NCBI RefSeq assembly: GCF_964340395.1 | Contig: NC_135556.1 | Location: 24,880,223 to 24,942,222, forward strand | Source of the DNA: Glandiceps talaboti | Taxonomy: Eukaryota; Hemichordata; Enteropneusta; Spengelidae | DNA length: 62,000 nucleotides | Direction of reading: 5' to 3' | Program-made: the position numbers and the translations under genes | Notes under the pieces: model-generated | The model's database searches: none | What the model saw: the letters and a program-made list of their open reading frames with translations, nothing else | Told to the model about the DNA's origin: nothing | In this document: piece by piece, positions 39,077 through 50,200 of the stretch | Position numbering within the stretch: position 1 is the stretch's first letter | Layout of the letters: each line of letters begins with the position of its first letter

Positions 39077-42000
39077 ATGGCGACCGCCAACTTCGACCTC
39101 TCGACCGAGCTACAAACAACAGCAGAGAAAGTGAACCATGCAAAGATATGTCGACTACTCATCGAAGGTGGAACAAAGGTGCTTAGAGGTATTCTAGATA
39201 CAATTCACCCACCGGATACACTGGCTCAGTGTCTGTCGAATCAGTTCTCAACGCTACAAAAGTTGAGACCTAGAATCATCAAACAACACCAATGGGACGT
39301 GTTGTATCCAATGCCACGAGTGACGGTTACATCAACCAAGTTTGATATTTCGTTACTTATGATATTACTCAGAAACATTTGCAATCTTTCACCTCCGACA
39401 ACTGGATGGGATAGACCACCAGATTCAGGAGAACTTGAACTTGAAGCTGATTTGGTAAGAATGAAGATCTTTCGCAATAGATTACAACATTTTAGTAATG
39501 CATCGATTACAAATGATGATTTTCGTGACTTTTGGAATGATATCAGCGTTGTTTTGATTCGACTTGGTGCAAATCAAAATGATATCGATCGTTTGATGTT
39601 AGAGACAAGTATGGATAACGAGGAGACGGTGAAGTACATGGAACTGTTGGATGAATGGGAACAGTCAGACACTGAACAGAGGGAATATTTAGTCAGGATA
39701 GAGCAAAAAATCGATCAACAACGTGAAGATCAAGCGAAGCTATCAAATGAAGTTACAGCAATGAAAAAACATATTGTTGTCAGCAATGAAATTCAACAAA
39801 ACATTCTGGAAACTTTGTCTGCAGGGCCTCACCCTAGGCAAACTCACGATAGCGATGTCAGGAGATACACAGGTATGTTGTAGGCAATAAATTGTTATCA
39901 ATGAGACCAGAAGGTTACTGAAATATGTTACTCTAGTCAGAAATGTTCATGAATTGATTTGTCTATCCCATTGACGTTCATCCCAAATAAAGCATACCCA
40001 TACTACATGTAGTAGTTATGTTACAATCATTTATTAAAGAGGCCATATGGAATGAGGATTGGGTATTTATTTTGGATTTTTAATTTATAACACAATTTTA
40101 TCATGACGTTCTACTTGAAAAAAATCAATGTGAAACAACATAAGCTTATGCCAAGCTCTTGTTTGTAACTCAATACATTGCAAAAGACTGATAAATGTGT
40201 AAAACGTTTGTTATTTTACGTACAAAAATCAAACTGTTTTACATATTTGTTAGCTTTTTGCAATGTATCGAGTTACAAACACAGACTTAGCTTATGTTGT
40301 TTCATTTTTTTTTCAAGTAGGACGCCATGATAAAATTGTTTTATAAATTAAAACTCCACAATAAATACCCAATCCTCATCCATATGGCCACTTAATTAAC
40401 TTCCGTGTGTGTCATATCTCTGACTTTATTTTAAAATCAAACATAATACACAGGGAACCTTGCACACCTGTAACTAGACTCTCTTACAGTCCTCTGCGCA
40501 TCACATTGCTAAAACTTGGGTTGTTTTGTATGTACCGATATCTACTGCATAATTGTACTCCAATATCCCTGTAGTGTGCGCCCTCATCCGTCACATTCGG
40601 CTAACCTTTCGTTGATGTTTTAGTGTGACGCTCCGTGTTCATGGGAAGCCCGAGCGAAGCTCCGAGGACTGTGAGAGAGTGTAACCTGTAACATTTCACA
40701 TACCTAGGACAGGGTTGTGTACATAGCTGTACCAGCTCAGCGGTGCCACGGGGGCTGTATCAGCTATGTGTACAATATCCCTGTAACCGCTCTGGCCAAC
40801 ACACTGTAAGGCTGTGGAAAAAATATACCCTGAAACGGGGCTGTGAGGCCCCCACAGCTGGTACACATAGCAGTGCACTTCTTCCTAGCACTAGGATATG
40901 AGTCTCATCCTAGCACTATATATATATAGGATGTGCACATGCTAGTGCTAGGAAGAACAACACATATTTAAATGTGCACATCCTAGTGCCTAGGATGTAC
41001 AAGGTTCCCTGTGTACAGCACTATTCAATCCGATTCAGTTCACGTTTTAAAAACCCTTGTCTGTTACAAACACAGAAAATTGTCTTCGACACGAGAACTT
41101 GGCAAGTGTCTCGCGGAGATTTGCATTGACCTATCTACTGAACTTGTTTACACGTGTATACATTGTTGATAAAATAATCTATCAAGCCAAATTTCAATAA
41201 TGTCGATATTCTATCTATGGAAATATGCTTACTTTCTGCACATATGTATCTTTCCAGAACCGACTGACCAATCACCTTGTAAAAGACCTCGTCTCCAAAC
41301 TGAAGAAGCCTTTAGTGGAGGAGTACAAAGTGGTAGGCAATTTTTATATTGCTTGAATCAGTTTTTAACATCGAGAGAACTTACGTGTATGTGCATAGTG
41401 CAGGGATAAAGTGTTTGATACAACTGATAATCAGATCGGTATACGTAGAAAGCGATGATTATACATAACTATCGATATGTCTTAAAATTATGTATCAAAT
41501 ATTCATGTGCTGTAAAAAAAAAAAAAAAGTGATAGGCAATTTGTCATTGTTCATATCTTAAAAGGGTAGAGATTTTTATCTGGCCTGGCTAGCATTAGGC
41601 ATACTTCAACCGTGAAAGGAGACCTTTGACTTGTGTATATTACTGAAACGTTGTTGACCAGCTCACTGTGCAGTTTATCGATATTTGTAATGTTCAAACG
41701 GGGGGAAGTACTCATTCGTTCTGCTGTTCCAATCGTCAGTACTCGTAACATTTCTATGATTACAGCAGAAGGGACAACTCAACAAATTTGCTAAAAAGAA
41801 TATTTTGTTTTTCGAATGATATTCTAAAAGGGCAATGCTTCTGATGTACACAGTAGTCCTTCTTTACGCGTTTAATATTTGTATCAGTTACCTGAGAACT
41901 GTACATCTAACTTCTCAAGTTGGATAACCACCGATGGAGGGCGTTATTTATCACAATAGTTTGTTCACTGAGTCGATGCTGTATGTGTTTCTCTTGAATT

Positions 42001-44694
42001 TCAGATAAACTATCCACAGCAGTAAATAAGTGTGAAGAGTGGCTAAGAGATTACTATGAAGATAAGATGAGTTATATAGAACCAGTGCCTTGGTATGAAG
42101 GAGGATTTCGTTTAGGTTTGCTCGATGTATACACTCAGTTACAATTAATAGAACGAAGTCTGAGGGGCGTAGAGTACACGGGAGTAGATTTTAGAAAGGC
42201 ATTTCTATCAGATAAACCAAAGCGTAGAATTTTAGTTGAAGGAGAGCCTGGAATTGGAAAGAGCACATTTTGTAGAAAGCTAGCTTTAGATTGGGCTTTG
42301 AAATCAGAACCGATGCTTGAGAAATTCGCATTATTGATTGCTTTAGAGTTGAGACAAATGACTAAAGATGGGGACATTTTTGAAGCTATTCGTGATCAGT
42401 TACTTCCACAAGACTCTGGAGTGAATAGTCAAGATCTCAAGCAATATATTTTGAATAATCAAGAGAAAGTTTTGATTGTTTTAGACGGGGCTGACGAAGT
42501 TAAGCAGTCAATTAAAGCAAAAGTAATGAATGTAATAACACGAAAAGTCCTTCCGAAGGCAGTCGTGATCATATCATCTCGGAGTACAGAGAGGCATACT
42601 TTGGTAAAACATGTACATCAGCATTTTATCATAAAGGGGTTTTCAAAAGAAAACATCTTTGAATATATCGAGAAATACTTTTATCCGAAGACAGAAATTT
42701 CAAGTCAGCTGATCAAAAAGTTGGAGATTGATGATAAAATGCTGGAACTTGCAGTAAATCCACTAAATGCTGTTTTGTTATGTGTTCTCTGGGAAGAAAG
42801 TAAAGGCACGCTTCCACACAAAATGAGCGAGCTATACGGTCAGCTCGTTATAAGCATATTCAAACGTTTCTGCGAGAAACACGGCTTACCAGCGCCTGTG
42901 TATGGGTGCTTTCCCCGGGAGTACAAAGATGAAATGTTAAATTTGGGTAAAATGGCGTACAGTGGTCTCAGACGAGACAAGGTCAGGTTCGATGAACTTG
43001 ACCTGAACGAGTTCGGCTTATTAGATAAACGTCCTTTCTTATCTGTAGGTTTACTCACTCAGGAATATAGTACTGCAAGACTACAACAAAACAAATTCTG
43101 GGTGTTTATTCATAAAACATTCCAGGAGTATATGGCAGCATACTATGTTTATGAATCGCGTGAAGCTGACCAAGCACAGGTATTTCGTACTATTGTTGAA
43201 GATAGTAGACTCCGTAACATCTGCACGTTTTTGGCCGGAATGCTCGGCGACAATGGGAACGTCTTCTTCAACATTCTTCGCGAAGTTCTCGCTTCAAAAA
43301 CCGGGCAAACGTTCGCTGACTGTAGTATTGTGGCGGTGAGCTGTTTAAATGAATCAGGAAATCCCACCCTTTTTGTACCGACACTTGTTTCTGCATTAAT
43401 ACGTGACAACACATTAAATCTGGGATCTGCCCCAATTGTTACGTCTTCTGGTTTCTCAGGGGTTACACACGTGATAGAACATTGCAATCAAAACCATGAG
43501 TCGGATAGCACTCTACAATTGAAAGAATTTACAGTAGGTTCGAATGCACCGTCTTCACAATTATTGTATGCCTTACGGGGGTCGCAGTACTTAGAGAAAA
43601 TTGATTTAACTATTTTGAGTTCGTCGGGGGACAAATTGTTAAAGATTCTTGAAGAAGATCCGAACATAGTGAATTTGGGTTTGGGTATAAGATGTGACCA
43701 AGGCATTGACGATGTTCTCTCCCTCCTTAGCAAAGCTGTATCGAAATCGAAACGTCTTAAAGTTCTCACACTTGGTGTATTTGGCATAAGTGGCTTTTCA
43801 AATACTGATAATCTGGTATATGATGAATCTTTTAGTTCAATAATACATCTCCAAGATTCGTTGTATTACTTTTCGCTGTCAGGTCATCACAGCGCTGAAA
43901 TAGTCTTCGTTGCCCTGGGAAACCAACTTATACGTCATCCTTCCCTCAAAACACTGGCGTACGGATTTCGAGCGAACAGTTTATTAGCAGAAAGACGGGC
44001 GATATTAGCAAGGGTTCTCACAGAGAATGTCAATGTGACTACTCTGTTTCTAAACACTGAAGCGTTTGACAATTCGGTCGATGAGGGCAGTAGACAGACG
44101 TGTTCGTACTTAAAATGCGCTTGGAATAATGAATTATCTAACGATGAAATTGAACATAGAATATCAAAAAGCGACGAAGTCTACAAAGCTATCAAAAACA
44201 GCAAAACGCTCAGACATGCCATTATTGATCACATCGGGGATGACAATGATCTGACGTCATGCTTTACGGCAATTCAACACAACAAATCGTTACGTTATTT
44301 GTTGGTATTGACGGGGAAAATAAAAGATGAAGTTGCTCGAGTGATTTTTGAAATGCTGTCAGAGAATACCACCATCGATGTACTCGGAATTATCAGTGAG
44401 GAGCCTTTCTGTATTCCAACTGATGACGTAATCTCGGTAAAAGACAAATTCCGAAAACCAGAATTCACACCAGACGGCCGACATAATGAAACTGAAAGGA
44501 ACGTTCACGCGTATCACGTGTTACACGAGAAATTCCGTGATTTATTTAATTATATTACGGATTTAGAAACAAACATCGATTGCGAGAGTTCGTCAAACCG
44601 TGGTCGTCTTGTGAAAAATAAACTATTTCGGGATATTTTTCCAGTACTCATGGAAGTTGGTTACGATGTCAATGTTTGGGAAAGTATTGAATAG
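39077..44694 (+). CDS. HEPN (DZIP3-like)-NACHT NLR protein, copy 2
   Basis: Exons are 39077-39872, 41258-41332 and 42005-44694: 3561 bp, 1186 residues plus TAG. The HEPN domain (about 1-187) carries R133-N-R-L-Q-H138, encoded at 39473-39490. A coiled coil follows (about 187-250), longer than in copy 1 by seven residues (KKHIVVSNE region). Exon 2 includes the basic patch CKRPRLQ, which is CKIPRLQ in copy 1. Exon 3 begins DKLSTAVNKCEEWL and holds Walker A GEPGIGKS (370-377), Walker B LDGADE (about 450-457), ISSRSTER and HKTFQEYMAAYYV, then helical leucine-rich repeats to VNVWESIE. The likely role is nucleotide-controlled sensing with an RNase-type N-terminal effector; this is inferred from domains. 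The last ~26 bases of intron 2 are identical to copy 1, but the rest of the introns do not align. Intron 1 carries two MITE-like insertions. Confidence 0.92.
40038..40391. mobile_element. Foldback MITE with TTAA target duplication (family A, copy 1)
   Basis: The element is 354 bp and almost entirely an inverted repeat with arms of about 150 bases. The terminal repeats begin AGAGGCCATATGG on the left and, reverse complemented, GTGGCCATATGG on the right. It is flanked by TTAA at 40034-40037 and 40392-40395. TTAA duplication is typical of piggyBac-type elements. It has no coding capacity. It lies in intron 1 of NLR copy 2 and is absent from copy 1. Confidence 0.88.
40449..41013. mobile_element. 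MITE-like element with 14-bp perfect terminal repeats and TA duplication
   Basis: The ends CACAGGGAACCTTG and CAAGGTTCCCTGTG are perfect reverse complements, flanked by TA on both sides (40447-40448, 41014-41015). The interior (565 bp in all) has further palindromes, such as the CCTAGCACTAGGAT region near 40890-40960 and TACATAGCTGTACC near 40722. No transposase frame is seen. TA duplication suggests mobilisation by a Tc1/mariner-type transposase. It is in intron 1 of NLR copy 2. Confidence 0.82.
43531..43827 (+). other. Divergent 99-codon block in NLR copy 2
   Basis: This segment of the leucine-rich region starts TVGSNAPSSQ and ends NLVYDE (copy 1: TIGSNLTPSH to NLVYNQ). Identity to copy 1 drops to about 61% in protein, with about 17 silent changes among about 60 unchanged codons. 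The edges are sharp and the copies are again nearly identical outside. Confidence 0.88.
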
Positions 44695-44727
44695 AGTTTT
44701 TTTGACAAATTGTAAATAGTATATGTA

Positions 44728-44733
44728 AATAAA
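44728..44733 (+). terminator. Candidate polyadenylation signal of NLR copy 2
   Basis: AATAAA 34 bases after the TAG stop; another AATAAA lies near 44931. The call is by motif only. Confidence 0.4.
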
Positions 44734-45004
44734 TGATACACTAAAGCAGAAGATGCAATGAGCTCTGACTACCACCGACCTTTCCTCTTCTGAAAAGGTA
44801 TATTATAAAGTGATTCTATATATATATATGTATATATGTACAGATTTTGGTTTTATTAGCAATGTATGACAATCATGATACTTCTATATTCCGCTATTTA
44901 CTCTAAGACTTGTAAGTTACCGTTGTACAAATAAATTGAAAAACAGTCAATTAAATTGTCATGGTATTAAATATCAATTAATAACAACAGCGTATAGTGC
45001 TATA

Positions 45005-45120
45005 ACAACCCCCCCCCCCCCCACACAATCACACACACACATACACATACATACATACATACATACATACATACATACATACATACATACATACATACAT
45101 ACACACACATACACTCCCTC

Positions 45121-45203
<83 letters not shown>
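45005..45203. repeat. (C)n, (CA)n/(CATA)n and (TA)n microsatellite
   Basis: A C run, CACA/CATA units to about 45112, then a TA run at 45124-45203. Confidence 0.95.
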
Positions 45204-45206
<3 letters not shown>

Positions 45207-45592
45207 TCAGTAGGATTTTCTTACAATTAGACTTCATGTTTACATGTATACATGCATATAATATTATAATTTTTTATTTATATCACGGTTGGCAGAGTGT
45301 AAGTTCTAGCAAGTCATATAGCCCCTTAACACTGATGTATGTAAAAATGTCCTTCCCACTCACCCCAATCTAAGACCACTATAATAGGGGTCTGAGCCCC
45401 TATAGAGCCGCCCCGACTCCCTTCCTCAAGGAAGATATGTCCCACTGCCTTCGATACACAGGTAATACACATTGTTGTTGGCAGGTGTTTCTTTACTCGT
45501 TTTGAAGATGAACCTTTCCTGAAGAAGAGAAAAAACCTAAATTGATTTATCTGTATAGCTTCGTAAGTACAGCCAACTTTCCGAGACTTATC

Positions 45593-45790
45593 GTAATGGT
45601 AGTTAGTGTTGGGATGAAAACCCAAGCATAGACCTGACCCACACCTGCTGTACTTTATAGTAATAGTAGTTAGTGTTGGGATAGAAACCCAAGCATAGAC
45701 CTGACCCACACCTGCTGTACTTTATCGTAATAGTAGTTAGTGTTGGGATAGAAACCCAAGCATAGACCCGACCTACACCTGCTGTACTTT
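45593..45790. repeat. 67-bp minisatellite, three copies
   Basis: Units begin at 45593, 45660 and 45727 and differ at only a few bases. Each contains AGTTAGTGTTGGGAT, CCCAAGCATAGACC and CACCTGCTGTACTTT. The open frames across it have in-phase repeats of the same residues but no family resemblance. Confidence 0.95.
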
Positions 45791-46007
45791 GCAATTGGTC
45801 TATTATCGTCTGAGCGGCAAGTTTTAGTTTTCTCTCCAAACATTAATCATGAGCTATCACTCCTTCTCTTTCAAACGAATCAAACGATTTCTTGAAATTT
45901 CTTCTTGAATAGTTTAAGTTATCTGTCATTTATTTTTCCCTTTTTAAAAGTACAGTAGCAATGACTGTCTTACACGCTTTGATAATTTCATAGACAACAC
46001 CACATCA

Positions 46008-46022
46008 CCACTATTCCATCAC

Positions 46023-46057
<35 letters not shown>

Positions 46058-46116
46058 CCATCATCACCATCACCACCACCACCACCACCACCACCACCAC
46101 CACCACCACCACCACC

Positions 46117-46193
<77 letters not shown>

Positions 46194-46200
46194 TATCGTC
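46008..46200. repeat. (CAT)n/(CAC)n trinucleotide tract
   Basis: About 190 bases of CAT and CAC triplets. Poly-Asp/Gly or poly-Met/Val frames are artefacts. Confidence 0.95.
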
Positions 46201-47279
46201 ATCATTATCCATGCGTCTATATTTAGCCTTTTTGTTCCTTTCAATGCGTGTGCATGAAAAAAACATAAATATTAGTATTTATATCTAAGAATATGGAGGG
46301 GTGGTAGCGAGAAACAAAGAAATTGGTAAATGAGCAATGGCTGTTATTGTCAGATGGTTAACATCTTCATCCCACACATCAAGGCAGATAAAATAGAACA
46401 AGGAGTATTTGTAGAACTCGTGTCTATTATGTAGGGGAGTCATTCAGGCTATCGATGAAACCTGTCAATCACATACGCCCCCTGTGTCTGGTGTTAGAGA
46501 AGACTTTGTTTCCATGAAAATTTACCAGTACAAGTGTTACAGCCTTATTGTATTAATCTATGATGTACAGCTCTGCCTTAGCGTAATTCGAAGTTACGTT
46601 TGTGATCAAATTTCAGGATTGATGCCGGCTGACGGCCTGGAGTTGACCCAGTCGTGAACTGTTTTACTTCAAAAGCCAAACAGCGGATTACTAGGTTGAC
46701 CCTGTATACCGGTGAAGTTTCACAAGTTGAATGCTGTTAATATTTAATGTATGCAAATGATGTGAAGCGCCTTGAGAGAGATATATTCACGGAGTACATG
46801 GAGTATACCGGAGCGCACGTCCCAGCTGTTCGTTGAATATATGTGTCTTTAACGCTGTCAGCATTTATTTCACCTGCTTGCATACAGTTTGGCACACTGG
46901 GTCCTGGCTCTTAAACTTGATTTTTGCTTTCCTAGGATTGGACAAGAAGCTGTCTCTAAATCAACAAGTTAAGTTCTAAGGGGTTCACCTACGCCGTGAC
47001 AGGACTGATCCAATGATGTTACACAATCTACAGAGTGTCAATTCTCTTTTAATATGTATGTGCATTATAATATCTAGGTGAGTTGTCAAATTTTATCCTT
47101 ATTCTACGTCTAACTAAGTGGTCAGTTTTTACTCAGACAATAGCACGCCACGGTCGATGGTTTTCATTTCTATTCATTTGAATTAAAAAGTGTTTTGACG
47201 GGTTCGTCTGCCTGTTTGTATAATTCAAACATTTATTTTCTTAGCTCTGGCGTTAATTCAATTGTGAATTTCTTTTCAG

Positions 47280-50200
47280 AAACCAATTGGTGAATTCACG
47301 ATTCGTTTCACCATTTTCGTCGAATCAAAAGGGTCTTTGTCGCTTTGGGAATTCAATCGGCTGCTGTTACGGATGGAAAAGAAATCAAGCTTTCCAGTGT
47401 GAACGTGAGTCTCTAATAGTATATATCCATCGAGGGGTAAGAGGGTATGAAAGAATACACAGTTTGTAATCCCTTGTGCCCTATGCATAATCTAAACCTG
47501 CTCGTTAAACAGGGCATATACAGAAGACTCTTTTTATTACTCGCTACACTGTATTGTAAGTGTGCCAATGCATAACAAGTTTGCTCAGTGGGTAATTAGC
47601 GCTAACTACTTAGCAAGATTCATGAAAAAACAGGACAGCTCCATTCAAACCACTGGACAGTCACTAGTAGTCTAAGTTGCAATACAATACACCCTAATGA
47701 ATCGGGGAACGTTTCCGCGTTATAGTGGTATACTCCAGGAGTGAATTAGATCAGGTCGTCTCCTAAAAAAATGGACCTGAGTGTTTACCAAAGATATCTT
47801 TTAAAGAGATAGTCTCTTGGGTTTAGTATGAATGGAAAAGACTCTGTCAAGTATACAATTGCAGCTTTATTCCTGGTATTATGAATGAAAAGTGTCATTG
47901 TGTCCATTACTTATCCTTGGAGTAATTTATAGTGTTGTAGACGGCATGTGAATGTGTTAACTACTAGAATTGATTGTTGGTATGTTCAGTTTGGTTCAGA
48001 CAACTGGCCATTCAAAAACAATGCTCGTGTACAAGCCAGTACTCTGACATAAAACTATGCGAGCACATGCCACTGTCCTGTTGTTAAACGGCTAGTCTGG
48101 TATACGTAGACAAATGTATCATATACACTGTGTTTGATCAGCAAGTACTGTGCTGTTTAGACATATTGCGGTGCTTCTACTATTAAACAGATTGGGGAAC
48201 TTAGATAGATTATACGTAATTAAAGTCGAATTATTCTCAGTCGAAATGGGCATTGTTTCGGAGACATTCAGAGCGGAAGTTAGGGGTAAACCATTTAATT
48301 TCGGGGGGGTGGACCTAACAACAATGTTTTTTCAACTCCCATGACAGCAATTTTTTTTCGAGAACAGTTATAGTACAGCAAATTCAGAAAACTAATCCTA
48401 GAAAGATTCTCAAAGTGTATATTTTTTTCGTGCATTCCATTTTATGGTTATTTCAGTTTATTTCAGTATTTACTAACAGTTTAGAATAAACCTTGACAAG
48501 AAACTTTCAAAGTTTAGGTGTTTTCAGTAAAAGTGATGATTAACATTCACCCAGATTGCATAAACCAGTAAATGTATAAAACTTTGAAACCCCCAAAATT
48601 AAGATTATAATTTTTGCGTAGTTATTCAACTGTAAGTAATCAAACGTTTCCATCGCTAGTTAGACTTAATTTGTTCAGTTCCCACGCTATCTGACTCACC
48701 TATGCTATGAACTTAACGCAACAATCTGCGACCTTTGACATTGACTCCAGGTCTCTATCCTGTGTATGGCAATGTTATTGACATAACCTGTATTACTACT
48801 GTACAGGAATTCGTATTATCTGCACCAATCATTACGTAGTTGTTGGTATTTGACGCTCACTGCACAAATATTTGTCACGTATCTATCGGCAATGTAGTTT
48901 TATTGCCAAAATGTCACTCGCTACAGGTACACGTAATACGATTGTAACACTGCTACTGTGATTAGGGAGCCTTCGAAAATTACAAGGGAAGGGCTGGGAG
49001 ATAATGAGGGTCACTTTTACAAATCGGCAAGGACCAATTCTTAAAAATAGAATTAGAGGAGGGTCATATTTAACTTTTACTAACTGTGTTATCTTACTTT
49101 GCACTATTGTGTGCACTTGGCATCACATCGCTGTCACCGTCGTATCGTAATAATAGCACACATCAGTCTTATTGCTGACAGCCATGCAGTGAATCGATTG
49201 TTAGCTTTGGTGCTGGGAGAGGAGTGGATATCACAGTTGTCAAGGGGGTAGGATATTGGGGATAATGTGGTGGAGTGGAAATGTTGACCTCAGTCCCGAC
49301 AATGGTGGTAGTGAGCACATCTATTCTAAGGGAGTTCTGGCCTCCATGCCTACCAATTAGATCTAAACACGGGTGTTAAATATTAGAGTATGTTCACACA
49401 ATTCACTGTTGCGGTAGTAGTACAACCCCCCCCCCCCCATGCCTTTATAGTTATTACTGTGAAAAACCAAAACCCATAAAGTTATTAATATAGTGGCAGC
49501 GATGGAATCGAGTCCTTCCGGGGACCCGTTTATCCCTGACATACATCTGGCAGCATTTAACCATAGACAATGGAGGGGACTTCCATTGTCTATGATTTGA
49601 CCCATGTTTTTGAAATATTTGAACAGGGAAACTGTCACGTTTTAGAGAAAGGAAATTGAGGGAGGACCACTATTTAGAAATGGAATATAGGGAGGGATAC
49701 TTTTAACGCAACAGACCGGACTAGACCCCCCCCCCACGTAATTGACTGAACGCTCCCTTATACACTAAACGGATTATGAATTCTTCAGATTTCACTGACA
49801 GGTGACAGCTGCTGGAACCAGAGGGTCCATGCTGGAACCTAGCGAGCGATTTGGGGTCGAAATATTGGAACAGATCTCGAGGAAATGTATTTTTTCGCTG
49901 AATTTTGATATATATGTACATGATGTTACTATTCATCGCCTCGACCGGGTTTCTTACGCTAGATTTTGCCAGCATTGATTTTGTAAGGAATTTGCTTATG
50001 GCTTTTTTCACATGGAGACCTCGAATGTTATTTCTTTGTCTCTTTCTACCTTCTTGGATTTCATTGCAATGTATTGTTTATTTACTTTTAGTCGCATCCT
50101 TTAAATCGCACCCTGGAGTGTACATTTAATTTTCCCTAGGTATAGCTTCCGTAGCAGTTAGTAGAACGCTCTCGGCAAGCACGGAAAACTTTAAATGTTA

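Larger units (their letters stand above)
44695..47279. other. Region between NLR copy 2 and the first visible nephronectin-like exon
   Basis: It holds a microsatellite (45005-45203), a 67-bp minisatellite (45593-45790) and a trinucleotide tract (46008-46200). No signal-peptide exon for the downstream EGF gene could be found, so that exon may be here unrecognised or further upstream. Nothing else is supported. Confidence 0.5.

Noticed and set aside
42135-43787. Minus-strand open frames over NLR copy 2 (and plus-strand ones over copy 1)
   Set aside because: Antisense shadows of the NACHT exon, recurring in both copies because the exons are near-identical.
45326-45839. Repeated-peptide frames on the minus strand
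   Set aside because: They follow the 67-bp minisatellite, and 67 is not a multiple of three, so the frame changes from unit to unit.
49905-50129. Hydrophobic 74-residue frame
   Set aside because: AT-rich intronic sequence without family motifs. It has slight likeness to a LINE endonuclease start but too little to support.
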